This document shows, piece by piece, positions 58,714 through 64,000 of a stretch of DNA of 64,000 nucleotides (its first letter is position 1; every line of letters starts with the position of its first letter). The notes beneath the pieces are model-generated. The model was not told where the DNA came from, did no database searches, and saw nothing but the letters and a program-made list of their open reading frames with translations. The translations under genes were made by a program, and so were the position numbers. Source of the stretch: Leptospira haakeii (GTDB lineage: Bacteria > Spirochaetota > Leptospiria > Leptospirales > Leptospiraceae); assembly GCF_002812045.1 (NCBI RefSeq), contig NZ_NPEG01000001.1, forward strand, positions 558,001 to 622,000, in the 5' to 3' direction.

Positions 58714-60127
58714 CGTTTTCCTCGGAATAAAGGATGAGCTGAGCTCTAGTTCTTAAATATTCTAAATCTATAAACTCTTTCCTGGACAATGCGTCTGAAG
58801 TTCGTGAGAAACTTTCAGCTAAACTTGAGGCGGGAATATTCCCCCTTTTGAATAATGTTTGGGAAAGAAGGAGTTGTTCATATTGTATCCGGTAGGATTG
58901 TTCGGAATCTTTTCTATTCTCAGACAATACTCTTTCCTTTTCTAAAAGGATCTTGAACTCGGAGTTTTCTTTTAACCTTGCTTCTTTAGCTTTTGTTTCT
59001 GCCGCTTCCGCTTGGATCGACGCTTCCTTTTTGGAGCCTATATCAGTAGGATTAAGAAGATTCATTTGCAGGAAAACTCCTGCGTTATAAGAGTTTGCAA
59101 AATTCCTATCTCCATTATAGCCATATGCTTCCGCATAAACGCCTACCTTGGGCAGAAATTTAGAATTTTCCATTGTTACCTTTTGTTTGGATATGTTTGA
59201 ATGAGATTCCAGAATTTTGGAAATCGCAGTGTGCCTCTCAGATTCAGAAGGTGGCAAAGGCAAAACCTCTTCATAAAAATGTGATGAAGAAGTTTCAGCT
59301 AATCTAAAATTTTCGAGTAGTCCACCCGAAAGTATCCTGATCGATTCTAAGGATTCTTTCCGATATAGTTCTTTCTCTTTTATCTCAGAAGACACTCTAA
59401 GTTGAATGGATCTTAAAGCGAGAGAACCGGAATGACCAATCGGATTCCCAACAGTATCTAATCTATACGAGTTCACGAAGAAATCCAATTGACGGAGTAT
59501 TTTCTCCCTTTCCTTAACTCCACTTGAAAATACTAAGGAGGAATGGAACGCGACAGCAGTTTGGATATATAAAGTTTTTCTAAAATATTCCGATTCAAGA
59601 ATATAAGATTGAAGTTCTTTATCTTTAATTTCCTTAAAAGCCTTTCCAGACCCTCCTTCATATACCGGAAATTCAAGGCCCAAAGTCCCCCGGGAATACA
59701 TATTACTACCTGGATGATTTAAGGTATCTTTCGCAAAAATATTTGCGGAATTCGGATTTATATTTTGATAAAGTTGGTTATTTGAATCTAAAAAATTGGA
59801 AAGATTAGATCGATTGCTCGCAGTCGAAAAATCCGATTGTGTAGCGGATCTTTGTCCCAGTTTTCCAGTAAAATTTAAGATAGGATCGTTCGTTTGATAT
59901 GTACGAACATCAGTATATAATTTAGGAAACCAATGCAAACCCGCTCTAGCGCTTGCGGATTTCGCGGCTTCTATTTCCAAACTTTTCGTTTGTAAAGAAG
60001 GAGAATTCCCGGCTACCTTTTCCCATACGGAGAAAAAATCCATACTGGAGTCCGAGGCTTTGATGGAAAGGGGTATCAAGAACAATACCCCACCGAGTAT
60101 CAGCGATAAAGCGGATTTAGAATGCAT
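58700..60127 (-). CDS. TolC-family outer-membrane efflux protein
   Basis: 475 residues. Signal peptide (SLILGGVLFLIPLSIKAS), then the two long helical-hairpin repeats of the OEP family (SLEIEAAKSASARAGLHWFPKLYTDV and KVTMENSKFLPKVGVYAEAYGYNG). Forms the outer-membrane duct for the RND pump. ATG preceded by AGG, 5 bases after the DUF2892 stop. Confidence 0.87.
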   Translation of the reverse strand: MHSKSALSLILGGVLFLIPLSIKASDSSMDFFSVWEKVAGNSPSLQTKSLEIEAAKSASARAGLHWFPKLYTDVRTYQTNDPILNFTGKLGQRSATQSDFSTASNRSNLSNFLDSNNQLYQNINPNSANIFAKDTLNHPGSNMYSRGTLGLEFPVYEGGSGKAFKEIKDKELQSYILESEYFRKTLYIQTAVAFHSSLVFSSGVKEREKILRQLDFFVNSYRLDTVGNPIGHSGSLALRSIQLRVSSEIKEKELYRKESLESIRILSGGLLENFRLAETSSSHFYEEVLPLPPSESERHTAISKILESHSNISKQKVTMENSKFLPKVGVYAEAYGYNGDRNFANSYNAGVFLQMNLLNPTDIGSKKEASIQAEAAETKAKEARLKENSEFKILLEKERVLSENRKDSEQSYRIQYEQLLLSQTLFKRGNIPASSLAESFSRTSDALSRKEFIDLEYLRTRAQLILYSEENDERK

Positions 60128-60132
60128 CGAAT

Positions 60133-60363
60133 TTACCTATCTGATCCGCATTTTTTAGGAATGCCTAATCGAGTAAGGATCAATCCCATCGGACAAAATC
60201 CTGTTAGAGAAAATAAGATCATATTTACCCCAACCAATAGATTCAAAACAAGGCCCCAATGACTGAAATAGTTGGCGATAAGTAACCCGACTAAAGAGAA
60301 CGAGCCTGCAATCAGGAATAAAACCCTTTCCAAATACCAGCTTTGATTGTTTGTATTCTCCAT
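60133..60363 (-). CDS. DUF2892 (YgaP-like) small membrane protein
   Basis: 76 residues, two transmembrane helices with GFCPMGLILTRLGIPKKCG at the end. DUF2892 is the membrane part of YgaP, where it follows a rhodanese, and often stands near persulfide-related genes. Shine-Dalgarno AGGGGGG lies inside operator A. First gene of the DUF2892-TolC-RND operon. Confidence 0.82.
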   Translation of the reverse strand: MENTNNQSWYLERVLFLIAGSFSLVGLLIANYFSHWGLVLNLLVGVNMILFSLTGFCPMGLILTRLGIPKKCGSDR

Positions 60364-60368
60364 ATTAT

Positions 60369-60384
60369 ATACCCCCCTAGGTAT
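60369..60384. promoter_or_regulatory. CsoR-type operator A (overlaps DUF2892 RBS)
   Basis: ATACC-N6-GGTAT, matching the known CsoR/CstR operator style (G/C-rich centre with ATACC arms). It covers the Shine-Dalgarno of the DUF2892 gene. Confidence 0.72.
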
Positions 60385-60395
60385 GTAATAATTCC

Positions 60396-60415
60396 ATATA
60401 CCCGTGGGGGTATAT
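60396..60415. promoter_or_regulatory. CsoR-type operator B
   Basis: ATATACCCGTGGGGGTATAT, 8-bp arms about a GTGG centre, again ATACC-N6-GGTAT. It lies downstream of a minus-strand TTGATC and is well placed to cover the operon promoter. Confidence 0.8.
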
Positions 60416-60426
60416 AATTGATCAAC

Positions 60427-60460
60427 AAAAAATCTTTGGGCTAAATAAATTTAGGCGCCC
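60427..60460 (-). terminator. Possible terminator after the repressor gene
   Basis: CTAAAT/ATTTAG (60441-60446/60449-60454) extended by GGG/CCC, followed on the minus strand by TTTTTT. Weak AT-rich stem with a bulge; it would isolate the repressor transcript. Confidence 0.35.
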
Positions 60461-60510
60461 AAAAAATAGTTCTGAACGCGTTTGTAGAAAAAATGATTAA
60501 AAAGGAGGGA

Positions 60511-60777
60511 TTATAGAGAAAATGCAGCTTTAATTGCTTTTTTTAGATTTTTCTGGATAGTCGCGGAGGACTTTTTTTCGGAAAAACATCTATCCATATA
60601 CTCTTGGACATATGCCTCTCCGAATTTTTTAAGAGCCTGGCTTGAAGCTTTGAGCAAAATTATGGTTTTTTCACAATCTTCGTCCTTATTATGTAAACTC
60701 TTTTCAAGTGCATCCAACTGGCCTTTAATTCTGTGCAGCCTATGAGTAAGTTGTTTTCTTATTTCATCTAATTCCAT
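60511..60777 (-). CDS. CsoR-family repressor with Cys-Tyr-Cys sensor positions
   Basis: 88 residues, all-alpha CsoR/RcnR fold (RLHRIKGQLDALEKSL). The metal-binding positions C36-H61-C65 of M. tuberculosis CsoR are here C35-Y60-C64. Without the His, Cu(I) binding is unlikely; two Cys 29 apart and no His is the arrangement of CstR, which senses persulfides through disulfide or polysulfide bridges (family knowledge). Operators lie before its own ATG and before the efflux operon. Sensing mode is inference. Confidence 0.85.
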   Translation of the reverse strand: MELDEIRKQLTHRLHRIKGQLDALEKSLHNKDEDCEKTIILLKASSQALKKFGEAYVQEYMDRCFSEKKSSATIQKNLKKAIKAAFSL

Positions 60778-60781
60778 AACC

Positions 60782-60811
60782 TATACCCTGTATGGTATAT
60801 CCGGATGTCAA
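60782..60811. promoter_or_regulatory. Operator C and promoter of the CsoR-type gene
   Basis: TATACC-CTGTAT-GGTATA (60782-60799), the same ATACC-N6-GGTAT frame. A minus-strand TTGACA (60806-60811) stands six bases from it as -35, so binding covers the spacer and -10. Indicates autoregulation. Confidence 0.78.
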
Positions 60812-60899
60812 GGATTATCGCGAAACCTATCTTTAATCCGCACATTCTTACAATAAAAAAGGATGGATTGCGCATCCAATCAATAGATCTTCTATCTAA

Positions 60900-61616
60900 A
60901 TGAAGAATGTTTTTAACCTTTGTTTTATATTCTTAATTTCCTGCGTTGGTTCCGCCCAAAAAATGCAGCAGGTTTATATAGATCATCCGGATATTAACAA
61001 AGCCTGTTTTCAATTCCTAACCTCTGAAAAATCTGCTACAAGTGAAAATGAAAAAATCATGTTGGATACTTTATATAAAATATCCGAACAGAATATCAGA
61101 GAAACCTATCTAATCGGCCAGATCGTTTATGTTTCGGAAGTAGGAGAAGGAAAACATCTCCATCTAAACAAAGACGGAAAGCTAGAATATTATAGGATCA
61201 AATATGAGGCCTTAACCGCAAAAGAAGGAACAGAATTCTTTTGTGCAGAAAGACTTCGTTTGGAATTGGAGAAAAAATTTCAGTCAACGTCTGCGAAATT
61301 GAAAAAGAATCCATTGGATCTAAAAGCGAGACAGGAACTCGAAACTAATCTGGAATCTTATCTAAAATTTTCTACTGCAGCTCAGGGCAAGTCACAAATC
61401 GTACGGAATTTCTTATTCTTCTCCCTTGGAAAATATATGAAAGGGGACCAAGGTCTCCCCGTTTCTCCTTGTGAATTCACTCAAAAAATATTAAATCCAA
61501 TCACGATCGCTACATCGGACCTAACTGATCCAGATTCTAAACTTGCTTGGGCAGCCAATATACAAATTTTTACAGGTTATGAGTTGGGATTTACAATGGC
61601 CGGATATTGTAAGTAA
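60900..61616 (+). CDS. Putative lipoprotein, unknown
   Basis: 238 residues. N-terminus MKNVFNLCFIFLISCVGSAQ with lipobox-like FLISC, so lipidation is possible (or signal peptidase I after SAQ). Mature part has four further Cys, helices (LRLELEKKFQSTSAKLKKNPLD) and no known motif. Divergent from the CsoR-type gene across 122 bases; may be co-regulated, but operator C lies on the other side of its promoter region. Confidence 0.65.
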   Translation: MKNVFNLCFIFLISCVGSAQKMQQVYIDHPDINKACFQFLTSEKSATSENEKIMLDTLYKISEQNIRETYLIGQIVYVSEVGEGKHLHLNKDGKLEYYRIKYEALTAKEGTEFFCAERLRLELEKKFQSTSAKLKKNPLDLKARQELETNLESYLKFSTAAQGKSQIVRNFLFFSLGKYMKGDQGLPVSPCEFTQKILNPITIATSDLTDPDSKLAWAANIQIFTGYELGFTMAGYCK

Positions 61617-61737
61617 ATACTCGACTAACTCTGTTTATCCGTTTTGAGATAAAACAATTTAGAATTCTTTCGATTCTTCTTGACCGTAACTAATTCGATG
61701 CAATAATCTTGGCCCGACAATTTAAGCGGAGAAGTTT

Positions 61738-63351
61738 ATGCGTTCCACAATGATGGATTATCCATTAGTTTTGCCTTCCATTCTAAAAAGAGCAAAAGAG
61801 GTTCATCCTCATAAAGAAATCGTAACCAAATGGCATGATAATTCCATCCAAAGACTTACTTACGGAGAATTTTACAAAAGAACGATCCGTTTGATGAACG
61901 CTTTAAGAAACGCCGGTGTAAAACCTGGAGAAGCAATCGCCACTTTTTGTTTAAATCATTCTGTTCACTTGGAATTGTATTTTGCGATCCCAAGTATTCG
62001 AGCGGTTCTTCATACGATCAATATCCGATTGTTTCCGGAACAACTTATATATATCATCAACGAAGCTAAGGATAAATTTATTTTTGTAGATAAATCTTTA
62101 GCCCCTGCGATCGAAAAGAATCTAAGTCAAATCCATGGTGTACAAAAATTTATTATCATAGACGATAAAGAGAATGTTCCATTTCCAAATCTTCCTAATG
62201 CGATTTCATATGAAGATTTTTTGAAAACAGGAGATGATATAGAAAATTTCGAACCTATAGATGAGTTCGAAGCAGCGGGAATCTGTTATACTTCTGGAAC
62301 AACTGGAAATCCGAAGGGAGTTGTTTATTCTCATAGATCCACCTATTTACATTCGATGTCCATCTGCATGGGAGATGCATTAGGTATCAGAGAAGTTGAA
62401 ACTGTTCTTCCGGTAGTTCCAATGTTCCATGTTAACTCTTGGGGAATTCCTTTCGCTTCCGTAATGACCGGATGTAAGTTAGTGTTTCCTGGAAAACATC
62501 TCTTGGGAGCCGCACTTGCCGAACTATTGGAATCGGAAGAAGTTACTCTAACAGCAGGTGTCCCTACCGTTTGGAATGTTCTCTACCAACACTTAAAGAA
62601 AACTAAATATAATCTGAAACTTCATACTATGGTGGTAGGTGGGTCTGCGGCTCCTCGAGGTTTGATCGAAGGTTTCGAAAAAGATTTCGGGATCTCCATT
62701 CTTCATGCTTGGGGAATGACTGAAACTTCCCCGGTTGGAACCGTATCTCATCTTCGCGGTTTTATGAAAAACTTAGATGATAATAAAAGATATTCCTATA
62801 GAGCCAAACAAGGTGTCCCTGTGCCAGGTGTAGAGATCAGAGCAATCGACGATAATGGCAAAGATGTTCCTAAGGATGGAAAAACTCCTGGAGAACTTTT
62901 AGTACGAGGACCTTGGATCGCTGCTTCTTATAAAAGTGGAGAATCTCCCGAATCATTCACCTCCGATGGTTGGTTCCGAACTGGAGATGTTGTGGTCTTG
63001 GATGAGTATGGTTACATGCAGATCACAGATCGTAAGAAAGATCTGATCAAGACCAGGGGAGAATGGATCTCTTCTGTTGATATGGAAAATCTAGTCATGG
63101 CAGATCCGGATGTTTTAGAAGCTGCAGTTGTAGGAAGAAAGGATCCTGTCAGAGACGAGGCCCCTGTTATCTTTGTAGTTCCTATTGAAGGTAAAGAAGT
63201 GGATCCGAAAAAGATCCATGATCGACTCAAAGAAAATTTTGCTCACTGGCAATTACCTAAGCTAGATGATATTCGGTCGGTTTCCGCGATTCCAAAAACT
63301 AGTGTGGGTAAGTTCGATAAGAAAATTCTAAGAAAAGAATTAGAAGAATAG
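61738..63351 (+). CDS. Acyl-CoA synthetase (AMP-binding, FadD-like)
   Basis: 537 residues. P-loop [12 protein letters not shown], adenylation motifs WGMTETSP and [16 protein letters not shown] and the C-terminal Lys in [10 protein letters not shown]. Activates medium- or long-chain fatty acids to acyl-CoA via acyl-AMP. GGAGAAG precedes ATG; an internal ATG at codon 5 is less favoured. Cytoplasmic or membrane-associated. Followed by the drug transporter after 31 bases. Confidence 0.92.
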   Translation: MRSTMMDYPLVLPSILKRAKEVHPHKEIVTKWHDNSIQRLTYGEFYKRTIRLMNALRNAGVKPGEAIATFCLNHSVHLELYFAIPSIRAVLHTINIRLFPEQLIYIINEAKDKFIFVDKSLAPAIEKNLSQIHGVQKFIIIDDKENVPFPNLPNAISYEDFLKTGDDIENFEPIDEFEAAGICYTSGTTGNPKGVVYSHRSTYLHSMSICMGDALGIREVETVLPVVPMFHVNSWGIPFASVMTGCKLVFPGKHLLGAALAELLESEEVTLTAGVPTVWNVLYQHLKKTKYNLKLHTMVVGGSAAPRGLIEGFEKDFGISILHAWGMTETSPVGTVSHLRGFMKNLDDNKRYSYRAKQGVPVPGVEIRAIDDNGKDVPKDGKTPGELLVRGPWIAASYKSGESPESFTSDGWFRTGDVVVLDEYGYMQITDRKKDLIKTRGEWISSVDMENLVMADPDVLEAAVVGRKDPVRDEAPVIFVVPIEGKEVDPKKIHDRLKENFAHWQLPKLDDIRSVSAIPKTSVGKFDKKILRKELEE

Positions 63352-63382
63352 ACCTCTAATCTTCGCATCCAATTCTAGGAGA

Positions 63383-64000
63383 GTGAGTAAATCTAACGGC
63401 ACTTTAATCCTAATACTTGGGGCATTGACTGCAATTGCACCTTTCTCGATCGATATGTACCTTCCAGGTATGAATGAGATCGCAAAAGATCTTGGAACTC
63501 CGATCTCAGATGTGCAATTAACGTTAACTAGTTTCTTTTTTGGAATTTCTTTCGGACAATTATTTTACGGGCCAATCGTAGATCGTTTCGGCCGTAAAAT
63601 TCCTTTGCTCGTAGGTCTTACGTTATACATAGTAAGTTCCTTGGCTTGTGGATTTTCGAATTCAGTTAATTCATTAATATTCTTCCGCTTTTTACAATCT
63701 TTGGGTGCTTGTGCCGGAATGGTAATCCCAAGAGCAGTTGTAAGAGATGTATTTTCTCCTCATGAAGGAGCCAAAGTTTTTTCTCAGATTATATTAGTAA
63801 TGGGAATCGCGCCTATACTTGCTCCTACCGTGGGAGGACTTTTACTTCAGTTTGCTAGTTGGAATTGGATCTTTTTCACTCTCACAGGTATTTCTACCTT
63901 AATGCTTTTTGGATCTTTATTGGTTTTCCAAGATACCAAAGGTGGTGATTCTTCTATCTCTCTTAAGATAGCTCCAGTTATCAAAGAATATGTCGAAGTA
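63383..64000 (+). CDS. Bcr/CflA-type MFS drug transporter, 3' end outside window
   Basis: Partial: about 206 residues from GTG at 63383 to the window edge. Family start with IAPFSIDMYLPGMNEIA and motif A GPIVDRFGRKIPL between helices 2 and 3, then IPRAVVRDVF in helix 4-5. Drug or proton antiporter in the inner membrane. GTG is only 1 base after AGGAG, so the exact start is uncertain; I found no better one. Confidence 0.85.
   Translation, partial: MSKSNGTLILILGALTAIAPFSIDMYLPGMNEIAKDLGTPISDVQLTLTSFFFGISFGQLFYGPIVDRFGRKIPLLVGLTLYIVSSLACGFSNSVNSLIFFRFLQSLGACAGMVIPRAVVRDVFSPHEGAKVFSQIILVMGIAPILAPTVGGLLLQFASWNWIFFTLTGISTLMLFGSLLVFQDTKGGDSSISLKIAPVIKEYVEV

Overview
This 64 kb window looks like chromosome of a Leptospira species (Spirochaetes). 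The grounds are the AT-rich base composition, the many lipoproteins with loose spirochaetal lipoboxes, the mixture of GAF/PP2C/sigma-54 regulators, and overall protein character. I cannot name the species. Both ends cut through genes: a subtilisin-like protease on the left and a Bcr/CflA-type drug transporter on the right. I see no rRNA, CRISPR array, insertion sequence or prophage. There is one tRNA gene.

Layout. 1-7.9 kb: a minus-strand block of secreted proteins built from choice-of-anchor-D (ASPM/SPD-2/Hydin-like) beta domains. It includes a large lipoprotein with a metzincin zinc-protease signature and a lipoprotein placed directly upstream of a subtilase. 8-13.7 kb: small metabolic and regulatory units. 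These are MarR with an SDR enzyme, tag glycosylase, a SAP-domain protein, TetR with a thioesterase, and a YwaF-like membrane protein. The MarR and TetR units carry clear palindromic operators. 13.7-18.3 kb: an ECF sigma factor with a FecR-type partner, a Vps62/ricin-lectin lipoprotein, and an XRE regulator. 18.5-22 kb: an orphan DUF433 gene, nuoG-nuoI and aroC. 22-26 kb: two tandem paralogues with degenerate HD-GYP domains, and a double-ACT protein. 26-37.7 kb: ABC exporter, SET protein, GAF/sigma-54 activator, PP2C phosphatase, a frameshifted tilS, engB, a HEXXH protein, PilZ, an MBL hydrolase and trmB. 37.7-46.5 kb: envelope lipoproteins (TPR/propeller, PEGA, FecR), a conserved unknown and rsgA. 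46.5-55.2 kb: histidine kinase, an alkyltransferase-like protein, thiD, DUF885, VKOR-DsbA and hisB-hisH-hisA. 55.3-60.8 kb: tRNA-Leu(CAG) with a 20-bp duplication of its 3' end, then an RND-TolC-DUF2892 operon behind a CsoR/CstR-type repressor. 60.9-64 kb: a lipoprotein, an acyl-CoA ligase and the transporter.

How genes work together. Four local circuits can be read from the DNA. (1) A CsoR-family repressor has Cys-Tyr-Cys at the usual Cys-His-Cys sensor positions. Three ATACC-N6-GGTAT operators lie before its own gene and before the DUF2892-TolC-RND operon, which suggests a thiol or persulfide-controlled efflux system without an adaptor gene. (2) A MarR regulator has matching 18-bp sites at its own start and before the SDR gene. 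(3) TetR and the divergent thioesterase share a 13-bp-arm palindrome overlapping a TAGACA-17-TATAAT promoter. (4) The ECF sigma gene is followed by its FecR-type partner.

The most worthwhile items are the Cys-Tyr-Cys efflux regulon, the tRNA-Leu 3'-end duplication bounding a hairpin-rich 160-bp segment, the tilS frameshift in a ten-A run, and the paired degenerate HD-GYP proteins.
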